Source: Bedellia somnulentella (lineage: Eukaryota > Arthropoda > Insecta > Lepidoptera > Bedelliidae). Taken from it: a stretch of 64,000 nt of DNA. This document shows, in pieces, positions 11,521 through 20,927 of this stretch (within the stretch, counting starts at the first letter, position 1; every line of letters starts with the position of its first letter). The translations under genes and the position numbers were made by a program. Location of the stretch: positions 7,254,001 through 7,318,000 of the forward strand of contig OY755184.1 in NCBI GenBank assembly GCA_963576735.1, in the 5' to 3' direction. The notes under the pieces were generated by a model. The model ran no database searches and was not told the origin of the DNA. It saw only the letters and a program-made list of their open reading frames with translations.

Positions 11521-12013
11521 TGTTACGACATCTGTTCGCAAGTAGGAGATAGGATTTGCCACTACTAGATTATACTAGATGGCGTTACTAGTATTTTAAT
11601 AAGTAAAAAAAGGAATTACTAGATGTTTCTCGAATATCGACTTTTCGAGAATGTGGTACTAGAACTTTCTGTAATATTCGCGTATTTGAGATTTGGCATA
11701 TATAAAGAGCAACGCGTGCTACGGAGTTATTCGAGTGCGAAGAACTAAAGCGAGAACAAGCGAAATACTAGAGCGAAGAAATTAAATACGACAGTGCAGT
11801 GATATACGGATTACGGAAATAAGCTTAACGGTGTGGACAGTGTTACTATAACGGAGTAAATTAGTGTTGTTAATTAGTGCGAGTATCGATAGTTAATTAT
11901 CGATAGTGTTTGTTGTGTTGTGTAAAGTGCGTTATTGGTCAATAAATATAATTACACCTTATTGCACGAAAGTGTGACTGGTATTTATCAAATTAAGAAC
12001 CCGGTACGTAACA
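11521..12013 (+). repeat. 5' LTR
   Basis: Starts TGTTACGACATC and ends CCGGTACGTAACA, with 6-bp terminal inverted repeats. U3 holds heat-shock-element-like units (see findings) and a TATATAAA box at 11699-11706. AATAAA at 11941-11946 is a likely poly(A) signal. It differs from the 3' LTR mainly in the length of an A-run near 11605 and a neighbouring T/C change. Confidence 0.95.
11699..11706 (+). promoter_or_regulatory. TATA box of the LTR promoter
   Basis: TATATAAA followed by GAGCAACGCG. Its place between the putative U3 enhancer palindromes and the AATAAA at 11941 fits a Pol II LTR promoter; the same box recurs in the 3' LTR near 14933. Confidence 0.7.
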
Positions 12014-12015
12014 AT

Positions 12016-12034
12016 TGGTGTCAGAAGTGGGATT
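12016..12034 (+). other. Primer binding site, tRNA-Leu type
   Basis: TGGTGTCAGAAGTGGGATT, starting two bases after the LTR end, is complementary to the CCA-end of eukaryotic tRNA-Leu species whose 3' half ends ATCCCACTTCTGACA-CCA. The tRNA identity is from memory of the family and should be confirmed against this genome's tRNAs. Confidence 0.75.
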
Positions 12035-12039
12035 TGAAG

Positions 12040-13281
12040 ATGCCAGTTATGCCGAAGGAAGACGGAAGAGAGGGTGTGAAGACACGCGCTCAGAAAGCCG
12101 CAGAGGGTGAACAGCTGTCGGAAATGAGGTCATCGGTCACGAACCCTCGGAGTGACATTCCAGAGGAGACGTCCGCGGTGACTAACGCGCCGTCTACATC
12201 AACGGCGCCGGCGGCCGCAACTAATACTGACTTGGCGATGATAGTTGAAATGTTTCAAAGCATGCGTGAAGCACAACAAAGCATACAGGATGTTGTGAAA
12301 AACATACATTCGGAGGTACAGGGTGTTGTGAAACAAGAAGTTCGTGAGTTGCGTGTGGAACAGCAAACTAAGTTCTCACAAGTTCTCACTGCGGTCAATG
12401 AAGTCAGTGGTCGGGTGGTTACTGTGGAAAAAGACGTAGAGCAGATGAAGGAGCAGGTAACCACTATTGAGAAAGATATCGATGACATGAAGACCGACTT
12501 CCGCGGAATGGAGAAAAGGGTTCTGCAGCTTGAATCACGACCGGTCAAGGTTGTCTCCGGTGAGAATGTAGTAGCTGTCCATGGTCCTCGTGTGAAGGTT
12601 CCTCCCTACGACGGAACAACATCCTGGTCGGCGTATAGACATCAGTTCCAGACTGTTGCGGCTGCCAATGGTTGGACTGATGAACAGTGTTTGACTGCAC
12701 TGACGGTGGTGCTCCGAGGTCAAGCACTGTCAGTAATAGAGGCGCTGCCGACTCCGAGTGGTGGTTTCAAGGACCTGCTGGATGCGTTGGAGTCTCGCTA
12801 TGGAGAGCGACACCTGGAGCACGTGTTCCGCGCTCAGCTGCGTGATAGGGTCCAGCGTTCCGGAGAGGGACTTCAGCAGTGGGCCCTTGAAATCGAGAAG
12901 CTCGTCCGCAAGGCCTATCCCAGTGTAGATCCGAAGACGGTGGAAATGAACCTGGTGCAAGCATTCGTCGACGGCATCAGAGATATCGAAGTGAGAACAG
13001 CGGTGAGACTTCAACACCACACGTCTCTCAAGGATGCCTTGGCGAACGCTCTAGAAGTTGAAGCTTGCCGCCAGGATACGCGCCAAACTCATCGACTTCG
13101 TGAGATTGCGGAAGCAAATGAGGACGTCAAGGTCATTAAAGCACCCGTCGGAAGGAGTACTGGACCGATTTGTTATGGCTGCGGGAAAAGGGGCCATTTG
13201 AGATTAAGTTGCCCGCTGAGGAAGGAAGAAAAGAGGCAGGCAGAGGCTCCTGCCGCAAACGTCCAGGGAAACGAGCATTAG
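12040..13281 (+). CDS. gag: Gag polyprotein (Ty3/gypsy), 413 aa
   Basis: The frame opens inside the 5' LTR, but the ATG at 12040 just after the primer binding site is the sensible start. The N-terminal third is low-complexity (Ser/Thr/Ala-rich). A long heptad-like coiled coil follows (around VEKDVEQMKEQVTTIEKDID), then a capsid-like domain beginning VKVPPYDGTTSWSAYRHQF. A CCHC zinc knuckle CYGCGKRGHLRLSC lies at about residues 378-391. It would form the retrotransposon particle and bind its RNA. No stop or frameshift interrupts it. The integrase frame overlaps its end in the -1 frame. Confidence 0.93.
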   Translation: MPVMPKEDGREGVKTRAQKAAEGEQLSEMRSSVTNPRSDIPEETSAVTNAPSTSTAPAAATNTDLAMIVEMFQSMREAQQSIQDVVKNIHSEVQGVVKQEVRELRVEQQTKFSQVLTAVNEVSGRVVTVEKDVEQMKEQVTTIEKDIDDMKTDFRGMEKRVLQLESRPVKVVSGENVVAVHGPRVKVPPYDGTTSWSAYRHQFQTVAAANGWTDEQCLTALTVVLRGQALSVIEALPTPSGGFKDLLDALESRYGERHLEHVFRAQLRDRVQRSGEGLQQWALEIEKLVRKAYPSVDPKTVEMNLVQAFVDGIRDIEVRTAVRLQHHTSLKDALANALEVEACRQDTRQTHRLREIAEANEDVKVIKAPVGRSTGPICYGCGKRGHLRLSCPLRKEEKRQAEAPAANVQGNEH

Positions 13282-14738
13282 CCAGGACCGGGGGGCAGGT
13301 GCTGGCTAGAGAGAAGAAAGCCCCGACAATGACCATCTCGCAAGACTGTAAACATTGCCGGAAGCAAGAGTCGAAGGAGGAGGTCGTGAAAGTGACTCGA
13401 ATTTGTCCATTGGATGGATGGGAAACAGAAGCTATGCAGAAGGCCCAAGAAGAAGATGAGAACCTCAGACCCATCATGAAATGGAAGAAGGAAAAACACG
13501 ATCAACCAGCTTGGAGTGAAGTAGCGTCCACAGGAGTGAGTACGAAAGCTTACTGGGCGCAATGGAACAGCCTGGTTCTGATCAATGGTCTACTGTACCG
13601 GAGGTGGGAGAAACCCAACGGTAAGGAAGAGCACCTACAATTGGTCGTGCCCAGAGCCAAGGTTAAAGATGTACTGCGGGAAACACATGACGGTGTTTCG
13701 GGCGGGCATCTTGGGGTAAATCGTACGTTGCAGAAGGTTCGTGCGAAGTTTTACTGGCTTCATTGTAGGGACGACGTACAGGACTGGTGCCGGAAATGTA
13801 CAACGTGTGCCGCGGTGAAAGGTCCGCAGACCCGGAGTAGAGGGGGATTACGGTTGTACAATGTGGGAGCTCCCTGGGAGAGGATTGCCGTTGATGTGGC
13901 TGGACCGTTTCCACAATCAGAGTCCGGAAATAAATATTTCATGGTGGTGATGGATTACTTCACTAAGTGGCCTGAAGTGTTTGCCATACCCAATCAAGAA
14001 GCAATAACTGTGGCTACAAAACTGGTTGAGGAAGTGATCTGTCGATTTGGCGTGCCCCTGGAGATACACTCTGACCAGGGAAGAAATTTTGAGTCACAAG
14101 TATTTCAAGAGGTGTGCAAACTACTTGGAATGCATAAAACCAGGACGACGCCATATCATCCTCAGTCAGATGGAATGGTGGAGAGGTTCAACCAAACACT
14201 GGAGAGACAGTTGGCGAAGATGGTTGAAAAACATCAGAAGGACTGGGACAAACACATTCCATTATTTTTACTGTCTTACCGGTCAGCTGTTCACGAAAGC
14301 ACGAAGGAAACACCTGCTTTCGTCAATTTCGGAAGAGAGCTACGATTGCCTGTAGATTTGTTGACAGGAGGGTCACCAGATGAGCCGCAGAGTGTAACTG
14401 AATATGTAAGCGATTTGAGGGAAAGAATGCAAGATGTACATTCCCTAGTGCGTGAAAATGGTTTACATGCTAGTGAAAAGATGAAAACCAGATATGACCG
14501 TAAAGCTAACACGCCGCGTTTCGAAGAGGGTATGCTCGTCTGGTTACACAATCCAACTCGCCAGAAAGGGAAGTCCCCTAAGTTACAAAATTGGTGGGAA
14601 GGACCGTACAAGGTGGTCACTAGAATAAACGATGTAACGTACAGAATTCAACGCCAACCTAGAGGGGCTTCGAAAATAGTTCACATCGATCGACTTGCGA
14701 AGTACCATGGAAGCAATAATACTCGGGACGAGTATTAA
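13140..14738 (+). CDS. int: Integrase with pol linker; PR, RT and RNase H missing
   Basis: The open frame lies in -1 relative to gag and overlaps its end; the first in-frame ATG is at 13329. After a basic stretch come the post-RNase H linker (CKHCRKQESKEE, then LVLINGLLYRRWE), the HHCC zinc domain (ETHDGVSGGHLGV, CRKCTTC) and a DD35E core with D in DVAGPF, D in HSDQGRNF and E in MVERFNQ, the last two 35 residues apart. The C-terminal GPY-type module is WWEGPYKVV, ending in a linker HIDRLAKYH. The integrase looks catalytically intact. I see no in-frame slippery heptamer, so how the frame is expressed is unclear. Confidence 0.92.
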   Translation, partial: STRRKEYWTDLLWLREKGPFEIKLPAEEGRKEAGRGSCRKRPGKRALARTGGQVLAREKKAPTMTISQDCKHCRKQESKEEVVKVTRICPLDGWETEAMQKAQEEDENLRPIMKWKKEKHDQPAWSEVASTGVSTKAYWAQWNSLVLINGLLYRRWEKPNGKEEHLQLVVPRAKVKDVLRETHDGVSGGHLGVNRTLQKVRAKFYWLHCRDDVQDWCRKCTTCAAVKGPQTRSRGGLRLYNVGAPWERIAVDVAGPFPQSESGNKYFMVVMDYFTKWPEVFAIPNQEAITVATKLVEEVICRFGVPLEIHSDQGRNFESQVFQEVCKLLGMHKTRTTPYHPQSDGMVERFNQTLERQLAKMVEKHQKDWDKHIPLFLLSYRSAVHESTKETPAFVNFGRELRLPVDLLTGGSPDEPQSVTEYVSDLRERMQDVHSLVRENGLHASEKMKTRYDRKANTPRFEEGMLVWLHNPTRQKGKSPKLQNWWEGPYKVVTRINDVTYRIQRQPRGASKIVHIDRLAKYHGSNNTRDEY

Positions 14739-14741
14739 TGT

Positions 14742-14754
14742 AAGGAGGGGGTAA
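14742..14754 (+). other. Polypurine tract
   Basis: AAGGAGGGGGTAA abuts the 3' LTR start TGTTAC and would prime plus-strand DNA synthesis. Confidence 0.85.
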
Positions 14755-15249
14755 TGTTACGACATCTGTTCGCAAGTAGGAGATAGGATTTGCCACTACT
14801 AGATTATACTAGATGGCGTTACTAGTATTTTAATAAGCAAAAAAAAAGGAATTACTAGATGTTTCTCGAATATCGACTTTTCGAGAATGTGGTACTAGAA
14901 CTTTCTGTAATATTCGCGTATTTGAGATTTGGCATATATAAAGAGCAACGCGTGCTACGGAGTTATTCGAGTGCGAAGAACTAAAGCGAGAACAAGCGAA
15001 ATACTAGAGCGAAGAAATTAAATACGACAGTGCAGTGATATACGGATTACGGAAATAAGCTTAACGGTGTGGACAGTGTTACTATAACGGAGTAAATTAG
15101 TGTTGTTAATTAGTGCGAGTATCGATAGTTAATTATCGATAGTGTTTGTTGTGTTGTGTAAAGTGCGTTATTGGTCAATAAATATAATTACACCTTATTG
15201 CACGAAAGTGTGACTGGTATTTATCAAATTAAGAACCCGGTACGTAACA
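14755..15249 (+). repeat. 3' LTR
   Basis: Near-identical to the 5' LTR. The visible difference is a longer A-run (GCAAAAAAAAAGG against GTAAAAAAAGG). It is followed by ATAT, the target-site duplication. Confidence 0.95.
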
Positions 15250-15506
15250 ATATGAAAATCATATTCAAATTTAAAATTACGCTTTGATCAGTTACATTAA
15301 TTTTGATTTGGATCCGTGACCATCACTTTGAGCTCCGACCGAGCATCAACACACCAACCCACTCCCTGTATTGGAAATCTCGCTCCATTTCACATATCAA
15401 TTGGGCTTTTGTGTTGCAGTTCAATAGGCGATACTATATATATAGAAGTCTTCAGCTTCTATTCTTGTTATTGTAAGTAGAAAATATTAAAAGCTACATT
15501 CAATTT

Positions 15507-15755
15507 GCTGTGTAGTGTCGGCATAGAATAGTAGTACCCCATTTCTTCCGGTGGGTGTACGTAAGAGGCGACTAACGGTTTTGGGGCTTTTAAGGGATTT
15601 TTGGGCGATGCGGTTGGAGACCCATCACCAACAACCTTTATTTCACCATCTTTTCCCCACGCAACTTCCAAAAGTGGCTGAGGAATTTCTCATTCCAAAG
15701 CTCTGGCTACTCCGTTAAGGGATTTATAGCCGTGAGTATATGTATTTATGTATGT
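15507..15755 (+). repeat. SINE-A, full-length
   Basis: Head GCTGTGTAGTGTCGGC, middle GGCGATGCGGTTGGAGACCC, tail CCGTGAGTATATGTATTTATG. Slightly diverged near the 3' hairpin (CTCCGTTAAGGG). Confidence 0.9.
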
Positions 15756-16195
15756 AAATACAAGAATATATGTTACTTTTGATGTCTTTGTGTTGCCAAG
15801 ACCGAAAATCTATTGATAAATACGAAGCTCGATTGGAATTAGGAAATGAAAATGCATTCACTTCGAAACAGAAACGTTAATTGAAGTTGTAACACAAAAG
15901 GCTACAAATGATTTATTCCCTGTATTTCAGGAGTTCGAGAATGATTTTAAAAGGGTTTTAGTCAGACGGAGCTTAAGAATCAGCCAAGTTTGTTTACTCA
16001 GCTATAACAGAAATAGCAAAGGGTGACGAAATGTAATGTAAAGTATATATCTTAACCTACTATACGAATTAAATGTAAAAAGAAAAAAACTGGCTTCAAT
16101 GTTACAAAGTATAATATTATTGAAATTATTGCTTTTTCTGCCTGCCCGTCCTGGTATAGTGCAGGTGTAATTATTTAAAGCACCTCCTCTAGCTA
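15756..16195. other. AT-rich intergenic
   Basis: No recognised element up to the TTAA target site of the piggyBac-like insertion. Confidence 0.4.
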
Positions 16196-16199
16196 TTAA

Positions 16200-17185
16200 C
16201 CCTGCATTGGTCGCGTGGATTACATATGTAATCCAGGCGTGTTAAATTCAAATTTAAAAAAAATCGGTTAACGCCAACGGTTTGCCGCGCCGTGTATTTT
16301 CAATCCGTTAATTAACGGACGCGCTCTGTGCAGCGCAGGCGTCTGGCGTGCGCGGTTGTGTCGCAGGAGCTCAGCAAAGTTGGTGGTCTACCACTGTAAT
16401 CCACGCGACCAAATACGTAAGTATATTTTACACGTTTTGTTTATAAATTTGATGATTTTTTTACATATTTTTTTTGTAAAATGCCTTTAATCCATTATTA
16501 TTATTGTTATATTGCTATATTATTGTTGTTTGATTATAAAATAATGGTTTTATTTATTTATTTATAGAAAAATCATGAACGGTGATCAGGAAGCTCAAAT
16601 ATTAGCCTGGCTGGAGGAAAATGATGACCAGGGAAGTTTTCCAGATGACTCTTCAAGTACTGACGAAGAAGTAGATGTCCTTGAAGAGCAGAATCATCAG
16701 TCTGAGTCTGAACAAGACGAAGAAATTCCAGGTGAGGCACTTGAACATAGTTCTGAGTCTGAATCTGATGAACCACTGCAGCGTAGAAGGCGCGCCGACT
16801 TTTACACTGGGGTAGATCAAACTACCAGGTTAAAAACTCCACCTTCGAATAGAGATAGAACTTGAAGCCAGAACATTGTGTTTGTGCCTCCTGTCCCAAA
16901 GGAAATGCTCGCCAAAAAACTACTTCAGAAGACGGCAAGTCAAACATGTGATTTCAGATTTATAAAAATATAAGTGTTAGGGTTTTTTTGATTTTATCAA
17001 TACATAGCATAAAAATGCAAGTTTTGTTAATTATTTTGATAGCTTAATAATAGGTCTTAATAAAAGGTACTAAATAAATAACTCTTTAACATTCTATATA
17101 TTTTTTTATTTATTATTAAAATTGGCATACCCATGTAATCCACGCGACCACTAACGCTACTTTCTACAGCGCGACTACTGTAGGG
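16200..17185 (+). mobile_element. piggyBac-like element, internally deleted (986 bp)
   Basis: Flanked by TTAA on both sides (16196-16199 and 17186-17189), the piggyBac target site. Ends are CCCTGCATTGG and, inverted, CCCTACAGTAG. A 16-bp subterminal repeat TGGTCGCGTGGATTAC occurs at 16208-16223 and inverted at 16396-16411 and 17135-17150. Only the N-terminus of a transposase is left, so it is non-autonomous. Confidence 0.9.
16575..16865 (+). pseudogene. piggyBac transposase N-terminus, truncated
   Basis: A 96-residue acidic, Ser/Glu-rich peptide beginning MNGDQEAQILAWLEEND, typical of the disordered N-terminus of piggyBac transposases. The frame stops at a TGA after SNRDRT, but the codons just beyond (SQNIVFVPP, then PKEMLAKK) continue the family pattern RSRNI...PxPK, so the TGA looks like a CGA-to-TGA nonsense change. 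All of the catalytic DDD core is deleted. No activity is possible. Confidence 0.8.
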
Positions 17186-17221
17186 TTAAGTAAGCAAATA
17201 GAAAAAGTGCACTATTAATAG

Positions 17222-17580
17222 CAACCGTGATAACCTAGTGGGTAGAACCCCGCTTATCGTGCAAATGATGGGGGTTCAAATTCCAGGTCGGTAATACATC
17301 TTTTTTTTTTCTAGCGTCATAAGTGTGGTTAATTTATTATGGTTGTCAACAATGAGGAAAAACATCCAGAGAAAACCCACATAGGTAAGTTGTACTTTGT
17401 CATGTGACAGTGTATTGGTACGAAACGACGTGCTACGTGCGGCTAGGCCTGCCCTCTATGACGTGAGTACACTATCCAAGCAAAACGTGGGAACTCTGAA
17501 TACCAGGTGACAATATCACATGGCGTTCAGAAAGATTAGTCACCCTGCTACCCCCTTCGGGGATATACGGCGTTAGCATT
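17222..17580 (+). repeat. SINE-B, full-length, tRNA-derived
   Basis: tRNA-like head AACCGTGATAACCTAGTGGG (box A) and GGGGTTCAAATTCC (box B). The body has GGTTGTCAACAATGAGG and CATGTGACAGTGTATTGGTA; the 3' end CCCCCTTCGGGGATATACGG is followed by a GTTAGCATTTGAG tail. Confidence 0.9.
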
Positions 17581-18875
17581 TGAGGTGAGTTGAGTATAAT
17601 ATTAATAATAGAGAGAGATAGCTATTTCCATCATTATAATACTATTCTAAGTAAAGAACCAATATTTAGCTTCAATAAATATTTCGATCATTGCATAAAA
17701 AATAAGCTTCGCACAAGTGCCCAGGGAGTGGAAACGTTTGATAAATACAGTTGTGATGGAATATAAATTAAATAAGTCTCAAAATCTCATCGTTTAGATT
17801 TTTATTGATGGCCATAATTTATTTGAACGGCTCCCGCAGTGTGCTTCCTAAGAAATATGAAAGGTATTACGAGCAAAAGGCCTCTTACAATTTATGGGCA
17901 TCTCTCTCAATGTTTGATAACGCCCCACTTTTTAGAACCTTCTTGTTAAATATTCCCAATTGCTTTAAAAGCCAGCGATTTCGATTTAAATAATAATTTA
18001 CATAAAACATTTTTTTATTTTATCATCTTTGGAGTGAAGTTGAAAAAGGCAATGTTAATATTTTTATGAATTATACCTAGAAAATTAGTTGTACTAGTTG
18101 ATAAAATTAGCGTAGAATGTGAAATTTGTCACATAGTTTGAAACTCAAATATATGATTTTTTTTCCGAACTTTAAATATGAGGGTACACAATTCAACTGT
18201 ATTTTTTGTGGAATGTTTTTGAGAACCGAAAATGATATTTGAGATAAGACGGACGGCAATAAGCAAATTTCATCTTAATGCTTATGTATATGAATATACA
18301 GGCATACAAGCTTACACTTCTGTTGTGTGTACGAAAATTATGGCAATTTTTTTTCAAAACTTATTTATATGGCTAATTCTACAATTAATTATTCTTCACT
18401 ATTTAAAGCGATTGGCTTACCAAATAATAACGTGGCTAGACTGCCACAAAAAACTAAGGACTTACAACCTTTAGAAATAGAATTTACATGATATTCATAA
18501 AAATACCTGATCTCTGCCATTCCTTTAGATAAAAGCGGCAAAATTTCTGCTGTCGTAAATTTTATTACTGTAATTCAAAACTAATTTTGTTAGTTTCAGA
18601 ATAAAGAAATGGAACAAACTTTTTGTTGTCTTATTTTTAACGCCAACAGCTTTAGTGAGATGCAATTTTATTTTATAATGAATTTCCCAGGTGTACTGTA
18701 AACAACTGTGGAAGAATAAACATCACTTGGTAGCCTCAGCGATATTTCCATCTCCTGTTTTTTAAAGTTTCTGTGAAGTTTGAAAAATTTCTTCGTTGTA
18801 TTTTAAACACTATAGCATTTTTTTCTTCATTGTTTCCAATCTAAAAATCACATTTAATCATCATTCGTTTTTAAA
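17581..18875. other. AT-rich intergenic
   Basis: No family shared with the rest of the window and no convincing ORF. The 62- and 80-codon frames at 17805 and 18232 have no domain and AT-driven composition. Confidence 0.4.
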
Positions 18876-18975
18876 GATCCTCACGGCTATAGATCTCAAA
18901 AAGGAAGGCAACCTTTTGTTAATGGTAAATTAAAATTCCTCACTGTTAAAAGTTTTGCGGGGTTAGATAATCGTA
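18876..18975 (-). repeat. SINE-A remnant, strongly decayed
   Basis: CCTCACGGCTATAGATCTC, then AAGGCAACC, AAAATTCCTCACTGTTAAAAG and TTGCGGGG follow the order of a reverse SINE-A 3' half with many changes. Confidence 0.5.
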
Positions 18976-19114
18976 ACATCTTATCGACTTGTGACATGCA
19001 AGTAAATGAATGAAATTGAATTGAATATATGATATTAAATTAAAAAAGGGTAAAAAATAATAATTATAAAAAAATACATCTAAGACTAAGAAACACCATT
19101 TATATTCATCACAT

Positions 19115-19205
19115 AAATGTTGCCCACAGCGCGGGGTTCGAACCCGTGACCTCCGGACCTAGAAACTAGTCGCCCTACCACTCAGCCACGGACGCGTCGT
19201 CGACG
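19115..19205 (-). repeat. tRNA-like SINE head (SINE-D)
   Basis: The revcomp reads GCGTCCGTGGCTGAGTGGTA (box A) then CACGGGTTCGAACCCCGCG (box B), a clear Pol III internal promoter. The putative acceptor arms do not pair as in a working tRNA, and a decayed relative sits at 58140-58235, so I call it a SINE, not a tRNA gene. Confidence 0.65.
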
Positions 19206-19305
19206 ACATATTGAATTTTAAATTTGGTTATATTTCCAAAATTTCAGGTATTTTATGATCTAGAAAATCAATTAAACCTTAATCTCTATACGTTATTTCA
19301 TCATT

Positions 19306-19549
19306 GCTGTGTAGTGTCGGCTTAGAATAGCACTACCCCATTTCTTCCGGTGGGTGTACGTAAGAGGCGACTAACGGTATTGGGGCTTTTAAGGGATATT
19401 TGGGCGATGCGGTTGGAGACCCATCACCAACAACCTTTATTTTACCATCTTTTCCCCACACAACTTTCCAAAAGTGGCTGAGGAATTTCTAATTCCTTAG
19501 CTCTGGCTACCCCTTCTAGGGATTTACAGCCGTGAGTATATGTATGTAT
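19306..19549 (+). repeat. SINE-A, full-length with 12-bp TSD
   Basis: Full copy GCTGTGTAGTGTCGGC to TATGTAT. Flanked by GTTATTTCATCA at 19292-19303 and 19550-19561, a perfect 12-bp duplication showing retroposition. Confidence 0.95.
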
Positions 19550-19813
19550 GTTATTTCATCAATCATCAAATTAATTAGCTTGATCAATTCACGCAGAAAT
19601 CGTACTATTCGACCCAGAACAAAGTGCTGTTATTATCTTGATAAATACACAATTATCAATATTGATTAGAAACTTAACTTTGTTACCGAAATGAGATGGT
19701 TTAATTAAGCACTAGGCTGATTCGCAACAGGATATTAGTTTGCTATGTTTACTTAATAGAACAATTTCATTCAAGCTTATAGAATCTGACATATATAGAT
19801 ATATTTATACTGC

Positions 19814-20060
19814 CGTGTAGTGTCGGCTTACAATAGCACTACCCCGTTTCTACCGATGGGTGTACGTAAGAGGCGACTCGTTAGTCAATCAATACCGTTG
19901 TATTGGGGCTTTAAAAGGATTTTTGGGCGATGCGGCTGGAGACCCATCACCAACAACCTTTACTTTACCATCCTTTCTCCACTCAATTTTCCGGAATTTC
20001 TAATTCCTTAGCTCTGGCTACCCCTTCTAGGGTTTTATAGCCGTGAGTATATGTATGTAT
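19814..20060 (+). repeat. SINE-A, full-length, small insertion
   Basis: GCCGTGTAGTGTCGGC to CCGTGAGTATATGTATG. An extra CGTTAGTCAATCAATACC is inserted before TATTGGGGC, and part of the AAAAGTGGCTGAGG block is lost. Confidence 0.9.
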
Positions 20061-20073
20061 ATTTATATATATT

Positions 20074-20150
20074 AGCCGTGATAGCTTAGTGGGTAGAACA
20101 CCGCTTATCGTGCAGACTATGAGGGTTCAAATCAATGGGTATTTAGATTT
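20074..20150 (+). repeat. SINE-B tRNA-like head, truncated
   Basis: GCCGTGATAGCTTAGTGGGT (box A) and GAGGGTTCAAATC (box B), then the match stops. It abuts the tail of the preceding SINE-A. Confidence 0.7.
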
Positions 20151-20455
20151 ATGAAAAAAGATTGAAGTGAATCAGTATGTTCTTGATTTCTATAATCCCC
20201 TCATATGTCTAATTTTATTCGTCTTGTGGGCTACTACATTAAATAAATATACAAATAAATAAAAAGATTTTATTTGTCTTTTTACACATACTAAATAATA
20301 ATACATAAACAACAGTGAAAAGAGTTAAAAAAGAAGAACTAATTGAATAACAATAAAAAAGACAAAATGTATTATTACAATAAAAAATATTTATTCAAAT
20401 CCATTAATGTAATAATTAAATTAAATAAAATAAACATTGAAGAACAAAAAGCAAT
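20151..20455. other. AT-rich sequence
   Basis: Over 75% A/T by eye with runs of ATAAATAAA; nothing recognised. Confidence 0.4.
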
Positions 20456-20471
20456 ATCTTACTGCGACCGT

Positions 20472-20501
20472 GGACACTGAAAAGTGTCCGAAACGTTAGG
20501 A
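20472..20501 (+). other. Hairpin with GNRA-type loop plus GAAACGTTAGGA
   Basis: GGACACT (20472-20478) pairs with AGTGTCC (20483-20489) across GAAA, and GAAACGTTAGGA follows directly. This resembles conserved 3' structures of some retroelements, but I cannot assign a family. Confidence 0.4.
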
Positions 20502-20927
20502 CTACATTAAATTTAGTTTTATATATCCAATTAAGTATGAGTGTTGATCGTTCAGTGTTTGGTAAGTGGAATATGAATTAATTGAGTAACATAGTTACAA
20601 ATTTGGCTTGATTAACTTTAAAACTATATTGTACGTTTAAATAAATAAATAACGCTTTACGATTACTTATTCTCAAGAAATGCGGCCTACATAAATAAGG
20701 GTCTCTACAGAGGCTATAAACCTACATATGTCTTACACAATTTGGCTATAAATTATGCTCGTAACGCACACACGGCGTCGTTAGCGACAACAAAAGTTGT
20801 GTTAACAACTGCTTCTGAACCACAGAATCATGTCCTCAGTTTATGGTTGTTCAGTTGGGTCACTCAAATTGACCACGCAAGAGGGGTTAACAATCCTTAT
20901 GTACGGGCTATAGTCTATATAGTCCAA

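Larger units (their letters stand above)
11521..15249 (+). mobile_element. Ty3/gypsy LTR retrotransposon lacking PR-RT-RNase H
   Basis: Two near-identical LTRs (493 and 495 bp) flank a 2.74-kb interior. The LTRs begin TGTTAC and end GTAACA, and the insertion is bounded by a 4-bp ATAT duplication (11517-11520 and 15250-15253). The interior has a tRNA-Leu-type primer binding site, an intact gag, an intact integrase with GPY-type C-terminus, and a polypurine tract. Protease, reverse transcriptase and RNase H are absent: the zinc knuckle is followed within about 75 residues by the linker that normally lies between RNase H and integrase. It must therefore move with enzymes supplied in trans. LTR near-identity implies a recent insertion. 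Confidence 0.95.

Noticed and set aside
12255..13020. Minus-strand ORFs across gag
   Set aside because: Antisense shadows of the gag frame.
13183..13189. GGGAAAA slippery heptamer for -1 frameshifting
   Set aside because: Codon phasing in gag is GGG AAA AGG, which does not fit X XXY YYZ.
20466..20500. Hammerhead ribozyme
   Set aside because: The GAAAC element is present, but the CUGANGA box and three-stem layout are not.
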